Shown here: positions 43,845 to 53,009 of the stretch, in pieces
Layout: the number at the start of each line of letters is the position of its first letter
Numbering within the stretch: position 1 is the first letter of the stretch
Assembly: GCA_021108375.1 (NCBI GenBank)
Contig: JAIORA010000012.1
Coordinates: 186,001 to 250,000 of the forward strand
Reading direction: 5' to 3'
Source of the DNA: Anaerohalosphaeraceae bacterium
GTDB lineage: Bacteria; Planctomycetota; Phycisphaerae; Sedimentisphaerales; UBA12454
DNA: 64,000 bases
Notes under the pieces: generated by a model
Database searches by the model: none
The model's input: the letters and a program-made list of their open reading frames with translations, nothing else
What the model was told of the DNA's origin: nothing
Position numbers and translations under genes: made by a program

Positions 43845-44519
43845 TCACAAAAATTTTGAATTATTCGTCGCCGCACAGTGTTCTGCTATGGGACAGTTTG
43901 CACAGTCCGGCTTTCGAGCTTTGCAATACCCTCGCCCGTGAAATACTATCAGATGGCTGAAAATTGTCCATTTTTTTTCCGGAACAATTTTCATTAAGTC
44001 ATATTCGAGTTTAACCGCATCGGAGTTTTCAGACAGTTGCAGTCGGCGGGCTAGTCTTATCATATGTGTATCACAGGTGATACTCGGCACGCCGAAGCAG
44101 TTTCCGAGAATTACGTTAGCGGTTTTGCGTCCCACGCCTTTAAGTTCCAAAAGTTTATACATCGTTTTTGGTACTTTGCCGTTATACGCTTCAACGATTC
44201 TTTGACAGGCTGTTTTTATATTTGATGATTTATTGCGGTAAAAACCGGTGCTTTTTATATTCTGTTCCATTTGCTTAATGTCTGCGTCAGCGAAATCTTT
44301 TGCCGTTTTATATTTTTTGAAAAGCTCCTTCGTTACAATGTTGACTCTAACATCGGTACACTGCGCTGAGAGGATGGTAGCAACAAGAAGTTGAAGCGGA
44401 TTTTTGTGTTCCAACGCACACCTGGCATCTGGATATGTTTTCGCAAGTATGGGACATATTTTTTGAATTCGCTTTTTTGCCTCGGCCTTATCAATCTTAG
44501 ATAGTTTAGTCTTTGTCAT
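43845..44519 (-). CDS. nth: Endonuclease III (Nth)
   Basis: A 224-residue base-excision repair DNA glycosylase and AP lyase for oxidised pyrimidines. The helix-hairpin-helix LKGVGRKTANVILGN carries the catalytic Lys132, and Asp150 is in TCDTHMIRLARRL. The C-terminal cysteines (C-x6-C-x2-C-x5-C in YCKARKPDCANCPIAEHC) bind the 4Fe-4S cluster. It overlaps the upstream dsbD-like gene by 14 bases and touches the LOG gene, so it is translated within this operon. Confidence 0.95.
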   Translation of the reverse strand: MTKTKLSKIDKAEAKKRIQKICPILAKTYPDARCALEHKNPLQLLVATILSAQCTDVRVNIVTKELFKKYKTAKDFADADIKQMEQNIKSTGFYRNKSSNIKTACQRIVEAYNGKVPKTMYKLLELKGVGRKTANVILGNCFGVPSITCDTHMIRLARRLQLSENSDAVKLEYDLMKIVPEKKWTIFSHLIVFHGRGYCKARKPDCANCPIAEHCAATNNSKFL

Positions 44520-46314
44520 CTACGGGTTTTTCTTTTATCTGTTCCAGGACTTCTTTTATATCGTTTTTATTTATCAGCCCACGAAGTTTAATCGGCCTAT
44601 CAATTCCAGGCAGCAAAATAATCGTTACCGGAACACCCTGCTCGTTGTAAATGTTTTGCAAAACGGCCGTCGCAGGCATATCCTTAGTTGTCGTATCGCC
44701 TTTGACGATGAGTATATCCTTTGAGTTTATAATATCAGCGATATTTTTGTCTTTGTAAATTCGTTTTTCAACAACTTTACAGGTCGCACACCAGTTGGCA
44801 TCGAATTTTATCAGCACCGCCTGTCCTGTCTTCCGGGCCTTTTCGATAGCTGTCGCGTCATATTTATTCCAGTTGATAACACCTTGTTTTACAGGCAGAA
44901 AATAACAACCGGCCGCCACTATAATTGCAACAGCTATCAGCCTGACGATATATTTTTTCTTTTCAGGTGTATTGAAATCGACCCAACTGCCCCACATCCA
45001 GACTGCAATGCTCAGGAAAACAGCAAAATAAAGCGTTCCGATAATCTGCTCTATCGTCAGAGCCTCCAGTAGTTTGACAGCAATAAAAATCAGAACAAAG
45101 CCCATCGCCTGTTTTATTCGTTCCATCCAGTTGCCCGGCTTTGGAATACTTTTTAGCAATCCCGGTATTAGTATCAAAATAGCATAAGGGGCTGTCATAC
45201 CGATTCCCATTAGCAAAAAGACGGCTGTACTTATTATTAAATTCTGTGTCTGAGCCCATGCAATTAAGCCTACGAGAATTCCGAATGTACAGGGCGTACT
45301 CAATAGTGCCGCTAAAAATCCCATTCCGAGCGCACCGGCAAAACCCTCGCCGCTGCCTGTTTTGCTTGTAACCGAAGATGGTATAGCGATACTGAACAAG
45401 CCGAACATAAACAGGCCAAGAAAGATAAGCAAAAGACTCAAGGATTTTATAAACCACGGCAATCTCATATAGTCGGCCCATTGAAAGGCTGTGCCAAAGC
45501 CGACCTTCAGAACGATATTTAATATCGCAAGTGCGACGAAGAACATCAAAATGCCGAAACAAAAAGCAAATCCCAACGCAAGACTTCTTGACTTGCTTTC
45601 TTTGGATTGATTTAACAATTTGGTGATTATCAATGGCATCACAGGCAGTACGCAAGGCATCACATTGAAAAGCAGGCCGACAAACACTGCCATAGTTAGC
45701 TTCGTCAGAATTATGATGAGAGAACCGTCTTGTGTGGGGGTGTTAGCTATTTCGATAGTTTGCTTCGGCAATTGGAATTTCGGCAGGGACAATGTTTGCA
45801 ATACCGGCGGAACAGATACAAGCAATTCCTCTGCAAGAATTCGACACTGAATGTCAGAACAATACGCGCCGTTGATATTCACTTCAGCGTTATGCCCGCC
45901 CAAGCCATTTATAATTATTAAAGAATCAATCTTAAACGGCAGATACACCGTAAAATTTTTGCTATAAACTCTGACGGTTTTATTTTGCGTCTTGTCGAAA
46001 TAATCCGACCCAAATGGGAATATCGGCTTTCCAAATTCCATTGCTTGTGCTTTTGCGTCTATTTGCAAATATAAATTTGGTGCGGGGGCCGATTTGGCAT
46101 CTGCATAGAAATGCCAGTTTTCGCTTGTTTCAAAATGAATAGCAAGGGTTGAATTGCTGTCAATAGCAAGCTGGTCGTGCTGCCATTCAACCCAAACTTT
46201 TACAGCATCGTTTTCAAATACATATTCAGGCGGCTCAAGTGCAGAGACGCTCAAACAAAAAAAGGAAAGAATAATAATTGGCCAGACAGTCTTCAATAAT
46301 GGCAGTCTTTTCAC
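44506..46314 (-). CDS. DsbD-like thiol:disulfide interchange protein
   Basis: A 602-residue inner-membrane protein that passes electrons from cytoplasmic thioredoxin to periplasmic disulfides. A signal peptide (VWPIIILSFFCLSVSA) leads a periplasmic N-domain with a cysteine pair (GAYCSDIQC). The central eight or so helices hold VMPCVLPVMP and STPCTFGIL, the two membrane cysteines. The C-terminal thioredoxin-like domain has NWCATCKVVE. I choose the GTG at 46314 with AGGAAAGGAAG upstream; a TTG at 46341 gives nine more residues. It sits between ftsH and nth. Confidence 0.85.
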   Translation of the reverse strand: MKRLPLLKTVWPIIILSFFCLSVSALEPPEYVFENDAVKVWVEWQHDQLAIDSNSTLAIHFETSENWHFYADAKSAPAPNLYLQIDAKAQAMEFGKPIFPFGSDYFDKTQNKTVRVYSKNFTVYLPFKIDSLIIINGLGGHNAEVNINGAYCSDIQCRILAEELLVSVPPVLQTLSLPKFQLPKQTIEIANTPTQDGSLIIILTKLTMAVFVGLLFNVMPCVLPVMPLIITKLLNQSKESKSRSLALGFAFCFGILMFFVALAILNIVLKVGFGTAFQWADYMRLPWFIKSLSLLLIFLGLFMFGLFSIAIPSSVTSKTGSGEGFAGALGMGFLAALLSTPCTFGILVGLIAWAQTQNLIISTAVFLLMGIGMTAPYAILILIPGLLKSIPKPGNWMERIKQAMGFVLIFIAVKLLEALTIEQIIGTLYFAVFLSIAVWMWGSWVDFNTPEKKKYIVRLIAVAIIVAAGCYFLPVKQGVINWNKYDATAIEKARKTGQAVLIKFDANWCATCKVVEKRIYKDKNIADIINSKDILIVKGDTTTKDMPATAVLQNIYNEQGVPVTIILLPGIDRPIKLRGLINKNDIKEVLEQIKEKPVDDKD

Positions 46315-46348
46315 AAAAAACTTCCTTTCCTCTGTTATCAATTTTCAT

Positions 46349-48352
46349 CTAAGCTGTATCGTCGGACTGCTCATTGTTATTTGCATTATCAGCATTATCC
46401 GATTTTTCTTTGATTTCAGATTCAGCCTGAGTTTTTTCCTGCTCGGCCTTGAGTAAATCACTGACTGTTGGCTTATTTATAACTCCACCGTCAAGCAGTA
46501 TCTTAACTTCGGCCGCATCCAGCGTCTCATATTTAAGCAGAGTTTCAGCAATCGCGATAAGCTTATCACGGTTCGCTTCTATTAGTTCTTTGCATTTGTT
46601 GTGCGTAGCGTCTATAAGTTTTTTTATTTCGTTATCGATAGTTTCAGAAACTTTTTCTGAGTAGTCCTTGCCAGTCGCTCCGAACATCATTTCCTGCGAT
46701 TGACCGCTATAATCGACAGGGCCAAGCACATCGCTCATCCCCCAATTCTTAACCATCTCTCGTGCCAGCGAAGTTGCCATCTTGATGTCGCTCGATGCAC
46801 CGCTTGAGATGTCATCGCAGAAAAGTTCCTCTGCCACTCTCCCGCCAAAGGCCACCTGCATTTCCGCTAGGCAGTATTTTTTGGTCATATAGTCCCTGTC
46901 TTTTTCCGGCAGCGAAAAGGTTGCCCCGCCCATCGAGCCTCTCGGGATAATGCTTACTTTATGCAGCGGGTCAGCATCTTCCAGCAGTGCCTGAACCAGT
47001 GCGTGGCCAGCTTCGTGATAGGCGGTTAATTTTTTATCGACTTTATCGATGGTTTTGCTGCGTTTACTTCTTCCCCATCTCACTTTATCGCGAGCCTCTT
47101 CGAGGTCTGCCATTTCCACGCAATCTTTATTGCCCATTGTCGCGGCGATTGCGGCCTCGTTTATTATCGCTTCGAGGTCTGCTCCGCTGAACATCGGCGT
47201 TCCTCTTGCCAGTTTTTCCAACTCGACATCGGGGCCGATTTTTACTTTATTGGAATGAATTTTCAGTATCGCTGCTCTGCCCTTTATATCCGGCAGCGAA
47301 ACAAAAACTTGCCTGTCGAATCTGCCTGGCCGAGTCAATGCTCCGTCGAGAATATCGCCGCGATTTGTAGCTGCCATAACGATTACCTGGTCGTTAGTGT
47401 CAAAGCCGTCCATTTCAACAAGTATCGCGTTTAGGGTTTGCTCTCTTTCGTCGTGTCCGCCGCCGGCAAAGCCAGGGCCGCGTTTTCTGCCGATAGCATC
47501 AATTTCATCGAGAAAAATTATACAAGGCGAATTAGTTTTTGCCTGGGTAAATAAATCTCTTACGCGGGATGCTCCCACACCGACAAACATTTCGACGAAG
47601 TCGCTGCCTGAGATACTAAAAAACGGAACATCTGCCTGTCCGGCGATGGCTTTTGCCAATAGTGTTTTGCCGCATCCCGGTGGGCCGATTAAGAGAACGC
47701 CTCGCGGAATTCTGCCGCCGATTTTGTGAAACTTTTTCGGGTGTTTCAGGAATTCGATTATCTCGGCAACTTCTTCTTTTGCCTCGTCGATACCGGCAAC
47801 GTCTTCAAATGTAACTTTGTTCTGACCTTGCCCCTGCAATTTATGTTTGCTTTTGCCAAACCCCATCAGCATTCCGCCGGGGCCGTTTTTCATATTGCGT
47901 GCAAAGATTAAGTAGAAAAACGCTACTATCAATATAAGCGGCAGGAGCATACTCAAAATCGAAAGCCACACTTGCGGTGGGGCGACGGTCCATTTTGTGC
48001 CGGACGCTTCGATTTTTTTCTTAATGTCTTCAATCATTTCCGCCCGATAGTTGACGCTAAAGGTTTTAGTCGCTTTCGGAGGGCGGGAACTAAGGCCGGC
48101 TTTGTTAAATTCGCCGCTGATTTCGGTTTCTTTTATTGTCAGCCATTCAATCTTTTTTTCAGACAGATATTTTTCAAATTCATCGTTGGTTATACTGTCT
48201 CGATTGCTGTACCGGTCGGCCAAAAGCATAAATGTAAGAAAAATAAAACCCATCAATAGCCAGCTGAATCGCTTTTTTTTATACAGTGCCGGCGGCTGTT
48301 TTGACGATGGTTTTTGTGTTTGCTTGCCTGATTGTTTATTGTCGATAGTCAT
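46349..48352 (-). CDS. ftsH: ATP-dependent zinc metalloprotease FtsH
   Basis: A 667-residue membrane AAA+ protease that degrades damaged or regulated membrane and cytoplasmic proteins. Two membrane helices (WLLMGFIFLTFMLLA and LSMLLPLILIVAFFYLIF) flank a periplasmic domain. Walker A GPPGCGKT is at 223-230, Walker B IIFLDEID at 278-285, and the zinc motif HEAGH at 446-450. The C-terminus is a polar tail rich in Asp and Asn. It begins 85 bases after the LptE-like gene and probably shares the operon. Confidence 0.96.
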   Translation of the reverse strand: MTIDNKQSGKQTQKPSSKQPPALYKKKRFSWLLMGFIFLTFMLLADRYSNRDSITNDEFEKYLSEKKIEWLTIKETEISGEFNKAGLSSRPPKATKTFSVNYRAEMIEDIKKKIEASGTKWTVAPPQVWLSILSMLLPLILIVAFFYLIFARNMKNGPGGMLMGFGKSKHKLQGQGQNKVTFEDVAGIDEAKEEVAEIIEFLKHPKKFHKIGGRIPRGVLLIGPPGCGKTLLAKAIAGQADVPFFSISGSDFVEMFVGVGASRVRDLFTQAKTNSPCIIFLDEIDAIGRKRGPGFAGGGHDEREQTLNAILVEMDGFDTNDQVIVMAATNRGDILDGALTRPGRFDRQVFVSLPDIKGRAAILKIHSNKVKIGPDVELEKLARGTPMFSGADLEAIINEAAIAATMGNKDCVEMADLEEARDKVRWGRSKRSKTIDKVDKKLTAYHEAGHALVQALLEDADPLHKVSIIPRGSMGGATFSLPEKDRDYMTKKYCLAEMQVAFGGRVAEELFCDDISSGASSDIKMATSLAREMVKNWGMSDVLGPVDYSGQSQEMMFGATGKDYSEKVSETIDNEIKKLIDATHNKCKELIEANRDKLIAIAETLLKYETLDAAEVKILLDGGVINKPTVSDLLKAEQEKTQAESEIKEKSDNADNANNNEQSDDTA

Positions 48353-48437
48353 TTAATACTAATTCCTCATTGTCATAACAACACCATCGGTGCTGGTGTC
48401 TTGAATTTTTTAGATTGCTGCCTCTTGCGACAAGGCT

Positions 48438-48941
48438 CTACCATTCGGTCTGCATTTTTTCTACTATTGCCATCGCCAGCCTGTTGGCAGCGATGTTGGC
48501 CGCATAGCTGAAGCTCTGTTTCTGAACTTCGGAATACGTTGCCGCGGCGGTAACGGCTTTGTTTTCGATGAGATAGTCGCCGGTTTTCAGATTCTTCCAA
48601 CTGAACGACGCGGTAATTTCCGCCTGATTTTCGAGGTTTCTTCCCGACCATATATCAACAGTAATCGAAGAATTTACAATCGAGGTGATTTCACCGCTTA
48701 TCACTGTATCAGCTTTGCTTCTATCCGAAACAATTTTATAAGGCGTTTCCGCCTCAATCTGTTTTGCCAGTGAGTTCGATAAATCGTACTCCAGGTCTCG
48801 CCTGAAAGTGGCATTGTCGAACATCTCAACATACACACTCTTTACGCTTTTAGAGTATAAATGTTCATCTGAATATCCGCTGCATCCGGCCATCACCATC
48901 GCTGCTGCCGATACCGCCATTATTGCGATATATGTTTTCAT
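48438..48941 (-). CDS. LptE-like outer-membrane assembly lipoprotein
   Basis: A 167-residue lipoprotein (signal AVSAAAMVMAGC, Cys20 lipidated). The body SVKSVYVEMFDNATFRRDLE, LAKQIEAETPYKIVS and ADTVISGEITSI resembles LptE, which plugs the LptD pore for lipopolysaccharide insertion. No lptD is in the window. The family is weakly conserved, so identity rests on the early VxVxxFxN(xT) strand and the helix-strand order. It lies between bamD-like and ftsH genes. Confidence 0.7.
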   Translation of the reverse strand: MKTYIAIMAVSAAAMVMAGCSGYSDEHLYSKSVKSVYVEMFDNATFRRDLEYDLSNSLAKQIEAETPYKIVSDRSKADTVISGEITSIVNSSITVDIWSGRNLENQAEITASFSWKNLKTGDYLIENKAVTAAATYSEVQKQSFSYAANIAANRLAMAIVEKMQTEW

Positions 48942-49010
48942 CTTTAAAAACCTTTCGTGCTAATTTGTGATTTTTAGAGGTTCCCTTTACATTTACACAC
49001 TCGCGGGCTA

Positions 49011-49979
49011 TTACAACCACAGCCTTTTTTTAACCGGCTTTTGTTGTCTTTCTGCCAGTGCTGTCAATCCCTGCTGAGCCGCCTCTGCCGCCTGCGAACC
49101 GGGCCAGTCATTGATAACATTTTGATAGTACAAGTTTGCCGCGACAAAGCTATCGGTTCGGTCATAATACTTTGCTATCGCAAGGTGTTTTTCTGATAGC
49201 GAGGTTTCGATTTCCGAAATATTTTTTTGAGCTTCTATTTTGTCCGCATAGTCGGGGTATCTTTCCTGGAACCTACTGTAGTAGCTCTTGGAGCTTTCCA
49301 GCACGGTCGAATCGTATGCGGGCCCCTTGTAGGCTTTTTTCAAAGTTCGTGCCATCGAAGCCAGCGATTCCCTGCCGATTTTTCCGGTCGGCCAGCTATC
49401 CGAAATTTCGAGCCATACCTGATAGGCCTCTTCGTATGCGCCGCGTTTCTCGGTGTATTTCGCCAGAGAGGTCATCGCCTTCTGCGCCTTGGGAGCATCT
49501 CCTGCTCTATCGGCCAGGCTATGCATAATTTCAGACCCTTCTTCATAGGCTTTTGATTTGAATATACCCAGCACGGTAGTTTTGTGTCCGGTAAGAAAAG
49601 CCGTCGCGATTGAGAACTGCCTTTCCATTGCCGCCTCGTGCAGTTGGCTATCGGGATATGTGTCCATAAAAATATCATACCGTTTTGATGCCGCTTCGTA
49701 TTTTCTTTTTGAGTACAGTAGCTCGGCCTTTACGAAACTGTCATAATCGTCCCCTGCCAAATCGGGATAGCTGTCTCTGATTTGAGCGAACTTCTTTTTG
49801 GCCTGGGTGGTCTTTCCGATTGCGACAAGTTTTTTCGCCTCTGTAATGTTAAACAGGGGGGCATCGGTTTCTTCAGAAACTTCCACCCATTTCTGCTCAG
49901 GACTCAGATGCCACGTTTGCTGGCTGGCAACGAGTACTGACGCTGCTGCCAAAAGTGAGATTAGGACTATTTTTCGCAT
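49011..49979 (-). CDS. BamD/YfiO-like TPR protein
   Basis: A 322-residue exported protein made of tetratricopeptide-type helices (AKKLVAIGKTTQAKKKFAQI, YDSFVKAELLYSKRKYEAA, YDIFMDTYPDSQLHEAAMER, VAANLYYQNVINDWPGSQAA). This is the layout of BamD, a part of the beta-barrel assembly machine. The signal peptide (IVLISLLAAASVLVASQQ) has no lipobox cysteine, unlike classic BamD, so it may be periplasmic rather than lipid-anchored. The ATG at 49979 has AGGAG 8 bases upstream. Operon with lptE-like and ppiC-like genes is likely. Confidence 0.7.
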   Translation of the reverse strand: MRKIVLISLLAAASVLVASQQTWHLSPEQKWVEVSEETDAPLFNITEAKKLVAIGKTTQAKKKFAQIRDSYPDLAGDDYDSFVKAELLYSKRKYEAASKRYDIFMDTYPDSQLHEAAMERQFSIATAFLTGHKTTVLGIFKSKAYEEGSEIMHSLADRAGDAPKAQKAMTSLAKYTEKRGAYEEAYQVWLEISDSWPTGKIGRESLASMARTLKKAYKGPAYDSTVLESSKSYYSRFQERYPDYADKIEAQKNISEIETSLSEKHLAIAKYYDRTDSFVAANLYYQNVINDWPGSQAAEAAQQGLTALAERQQKPVKKRLWL

Positions 49980-50070
49980 AATTATCAACTCCTGAAATAT
50001 CAGTTCAACCAAGCATTATATCCATATATGCCCGCTATGCAAATGGCAATTAAAGTGCTTCAAGTAAACA

Positions 50071-50115
50071 TAAAAAAAGCCTCCAGTCGGCGTTAGGCCG
50101 TTCCGAAGGCTTGGA
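50071..50115 (-). terminator. Rho-independent terminator of the PpiC/SurA-like gene
   Basis: Read on the minus strand, an interrupted stem AAGCCTTCGG ... AGGCTT with an inner GGC/GCC pairing is followed by TTTTTTT. It lies 17 bases after the stop. Confidence 0.7.
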
Positions 50116-50131
50116 TTTAAGCTAAAAAACT

Positions 50132-51532
50132 TTATTTGTCGTCATCTTCAGCGTGTTTGTGCCCGGCATGTCTGTCAGCATTATAGGACGGTGCGATATC
50201 CTGCGGTTTTGCCTCAGCAGCGCGTTCGCCTCCAACATGCTCGTGCATAGCTTCTTCGTCGCTTTTATGGGACGAAGAAGTTTCTTCCTGCGATTTTGGC
50301 TCAGGAGCAGGTTTTTGACGAGACGGCCTCGGTGCGCCTTGGCCCATAGGTGGCATTTCCATTTTATCTTCAGGATTAGCGTATTTGATGTCCGCTTCAT
50401 CCTTAACCTTTTTGATGTACTCCATAACAGCACCCTGTTTTTGCTGCTGTTCGAGTCTCATCATTATCTGCTCTTTGGCCTCATCGAAGGCAACAGTATT
50501 AGCTTCTTTGCGCTCGATAAGCTGTATTATGTGGTATCCAAATTGGGTTTTCACCAAACCGCTGATTTCGTTTGGCTCAAGAGCATAAGCGGCCGCCTCA
50601 AATTCCGGCACGAAAGAACCCTTAGGAGCTGCGCCAAGTTCTCCGCCCTTTTGGCTGGACGGGCAGCTTGAATACTGCTTTGCCAGTTCAGCGAAATCGC
50701 CGCCGGCTTTAATCTCATCGAGAACACCCTGAGCCTTGGCCTTTGCTTCTGCGTCTATCTGGTTAGGGTCCTTATTGGGGTCGGCCTGGGCTTTGTCGAT
50801 GCTAATCAGAATATGGCGAGTGTTTATGCTTTCCGGCTCCTGGAACTGCTGAGGGTTAGCGTCATAAAATTCTTTTGCTTTCTCCTCGCTGACAGTTTCC
50901 GTCTCGCCCAGTTCTGCCGTCAGCAATTTGTCGAACATAACTTTCTTCTTTATGTTCTCCTTGTATTCGTCAAAGTTCTTGCCGTATGCCTGCAGGAGTG
51001 CTTTAAAATCGTCCATTGAAAGTTTCTGTGATACCAGTTGAGCATCTATTTCTTTCTGGACCTCTTCATCGGAAGCGGTGAGATTCTTTGCCGCGATTTT
51101 TTGTTCAAGAATCCGCTCGATAACCATCTGCTCGATAACCTGTTTACGTATTCGGCCCTTATACTGCTCAATCATATTCGGCGGCATTCGTGATGCAACC
51201 TGAGCCAATTGTTTATCAAACATCTTTGCGATAGCGGCTTCCTTAATTGCTTCGCCGTTAACCATTACAGCATTTGCGTCTGCAATTGCTTCAACTTCGA
51301 CTTCCGCCGGTGCAACTGGTTCAGCGGCTGGTTTTTTAACTTCTTCTTTAACAGCCTTTTTCGCGGGTTTTTGTGGAGTTGCTTCCGCCTGTTCAATAAC
51401 AGGCTCAACAACTTCAACTGCCTCGGACTTGGGTTTTTCTTCGACCTTTTTCTTGCCCCATTTCCATCCACCACACAAAGAAACTGTTGCGATTAGCATT
51501 GAAATAGTGAAAACTTTGACAAAACTCTTCAT
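50132..51532 (-). CDS. PpiC/SurA-type peptidyl-prolyl isomerase
   Basis: A 466-residue exported foldase. A signal sequence (VFTISMLIATVSLC) is followed by a Lys/Glu/Pro/Ala-rich linker, a SurA_N-like chaperone region (about 80-220) and one parvulin domain (RHILISIDKAQAD, DFAELAKQYSSCPSSQKGGE, GAAPKGSFVPEFEAAAY, TQFGYHIIQLIE). It helps outer-membrane proteins fold. The last 70 residues are low-complexity, with seven His and many Asp/Glu, and could bind metal. The Cys in VSLCGG is a poor lipobox. The ATG at 51532 has GGGAG just upstream. It heads the minus-strand envelope run. Confidence 0.8.
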   Translation of the reverse strand: MKSFVKVFTISMLIATVSLCGGWKWGKKKVEEKPKSEAVEVVEPVIEQAEATPQKPAKKAVKEEVKKPAAEPVAPAEVEVEAIADANAVMVNGEAIKEAAIAKMFDKQLAQVASRMPPNMIEQYKGRIRKQVIEQMVIERILEQKIAAKNLTASDEEVQKEIDAQLVSQKLSMDDFKALLQAYGKNFDEYKENIKKKVMFDKLLTAELGETETVSEEKAKEFYDANPQQFQEPESINTRHILISIDKAQADPNKDPNQIDAEAKAKAQGVLDEIKAGGDFAELAKQYSSCPSSQKGGELGAAPKGSFVPEFEAAAYALEPNEISGLVKTQFGYHIIQLIERKEANTVAFDEAKEQIMMRLEQQQKQGAVMEYIKKVKDEADIKYANPEDKMEMPPMGQGAPRPSRQKPAPEPKSQEETSSSHKSDEEAMHEHVGGERAAEAKPQDIAPSYNADRHAGHKHAEDDDK

Positions 51533-51666
51533 ATTCTCCCTTTCTTCAGAAATTTTATTTACGAACGAACTCGGCATTATATCCCAAACAAGCGGCTTTG
51601 GGCAAATCTAAATTTGACAAAACAGCTATAAAAATTTTATCACAGCTTTTTATTTCATCCCAAATC

Positions 51667-51695
51667 TTGACAAAAAACCTCTCTGGCAATAATAT
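51667..51695 (+). promoter_or_regulatory. purC promoter
   Basis: TTGACA (51667-51672), 17 bases, TAATAT (51690-51695), 115 bases upstream of the purC start. A second TTGACA at 51614 has a poorer -10. No purine riboswitch or PurR-like site is seen. Confidence 0.6.
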
Positions 51696-51809
51696 GCCGT
51701 TTCTAACAATTATTAAAAACTTCTAACAAAACGTTGGCCGAGCCGTTTAAAAGGTCTTTGCCTTGCGGATTTCGCCCATTTTGTTAAAACTATCAGGAAA
51801 GGATTTGAA

Positions 51810-52709
51810 ATGGCTCCGGCAATTTTACAGACGGAAATCCCAAACACAGACCCAAAACACGGCAAAGTACGCGATATTTACGACCTTGGCGATAGGCTTC
51901 TCATCGCCGCGTCAGACAGAATCAGCGCTTTCGACGTGATTATGGCTAACGGCATACCTAATAAGGGTGTCATTCTTACGCAGATTTCGCGCTTTTGGTT
52001 CGATTTTATTGGCTCAGAAATTGAAAATCATCTAATAAGTGATGATATTAGCGATTTTCCAGCACCTTTCTGCGATTACCCCGCTCAGCTCGCTGGCCGG
52101 ACAATGCTGGTCAAAAAGACTGTTCCGTTGCCCGTGGAATGCGTTATCAGGGGCTATCTCGCCGGTTCTGGCTGGAAAGAGTACCAGCAAAACCAGACAG
52201 TTTGCGGCCACAAACTGCCTGCCGGGCTAAAGCAGTGCGAAAAACTCCCTGAGCCGATTTTCACACCAGCTACCAAGGCCAAACTTGGTGACCACGACGA
52301 AAACATCGATTTTGCTCGTTGTGTTGATACCATTGGCAGAGAAAAGGCCGAGTATGTAAGGGATAAGAGCCTGCGGATTTTCCAGATGGCCAGCGAATAC
52401 GCCGCTACTAAGGGAATCATACTGGCCGATACGAAGTTTGAGTGGGGCGAGGTTGACAGCAGGCTGATTTTAATAGACGAAGCTCTGACCCCGGATTCAT
52501 CACGATTTTGGCCCGCTGATAAATACGAAGCTGGTCGCGACCAGGAAAGTTACGACAAACAGTTTGTCCGTAATTATCTGGAGAGCATAAACTTTGATAA
52601 GGGCGGCAAAGGCATTGTTTTGCCTGACGATATCTGCGAAAAAACCGGTGCAAAATATGTTGAGGCATATGAGGAGTTGACTGGCAAAAAATTCGCTCCG
52701 CTGACTTAA
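51810..52709 (+). CDS. purC: Phosphoribosylaminoimidazole-succinocarboxamide synthase (PurC)
   Basis: A 299-residue SAICAR synthetase, which joins CAIR and aspartate with ATP in purine synthesis. GKVRDIYDLGDRLLIAASDR and ISAFDVI form the ATP-binding start, VPLPVECVIRGYLAGSGWKE is diagnostic, and DTKFEWGEVD with LIDEALTPDSSRFWPADKYE complete the family. The length is that of the longer, eukaryote- and proteobacteria-like type. A single-gene unit with its own promoter. Confidence 0.95.
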   Translation: MAPAILQTEIPNTDPKHGKVRDIYDLGDRLLIAASDRISAFDVIMANGIPNKGVILTQISRFWFDFIGSEIENHLISDDISDFPAPFCDYPAQLAGRTMLVKKTVPLPVECVIRGYLAGSGWKEYQQNQTVCGHKLPAGLKQCEKLPEPIFTPATKAKLGDHDENIDFARCVDTIGREKAEYVRDKSLRIFQMASEYAATKGIILADTKFEWGEVDSRLILIDEALTPDSSRFWPADKYEAGRDQESYDKQFVRNYLESINFDKGGKGIVLPDDICEKTGAKYVEAYEELTGKKFAPLT

Positions 52710-52716
52710 GCTGTTA

Positions 52717-52975
52717 TCATTTCGACCAATGTGGAGAAATTTTGTTTTTAAAAGTTAGCCCTGCCATCTTGATGGCGGGGTCTGCATTTACGAATGGTTT
52801 GCCGCATTAATACCGACTTTGTCATTGCGGGCGCAGCGTGGCAATCTCTTCCCGTTCGCACGGGGCTTTGTCATTCCCACGAAAGTGGGAATCCATTTTT
52901 TCTCTGTGAACTTTGTGTTCTCTGTGGCCATTTGTTTTTTAATCTGCGTAATCCGTGTTAATCCGTGTCTAAATA
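52717..52975. repeat. Dispersed repeat cluster between purC and the MFS gene
   Basis: This gap of 300 bases is almost all repeats. TCATTTCGACCAATGTGGAG plus a TTAGC-headed hairpin (52754-52782, CCCTGCCATC/GATGGCGGGG) recur as one composite unit at 60487-60556. They are followed by a TCATTGCGGGCGCAGCGTGG element (about 52823), a TCATTCCCACGAAAGTGGGA palindrome (52870-52900) and an ATCTGCGTAATCCGTG phrase. Confidence 0.7.
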
Positions 52976-53009
52976 AAAAATTCGTGTTTAAAATCTCTGG
53001 CTAAAAATA

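Noticed and set aside
51533-51809. Purine riboswitch upstream of purC
   Set aside because: No conserved purine aptamer core or antiterminator-terminator pair is visible; only a promoter is supported.
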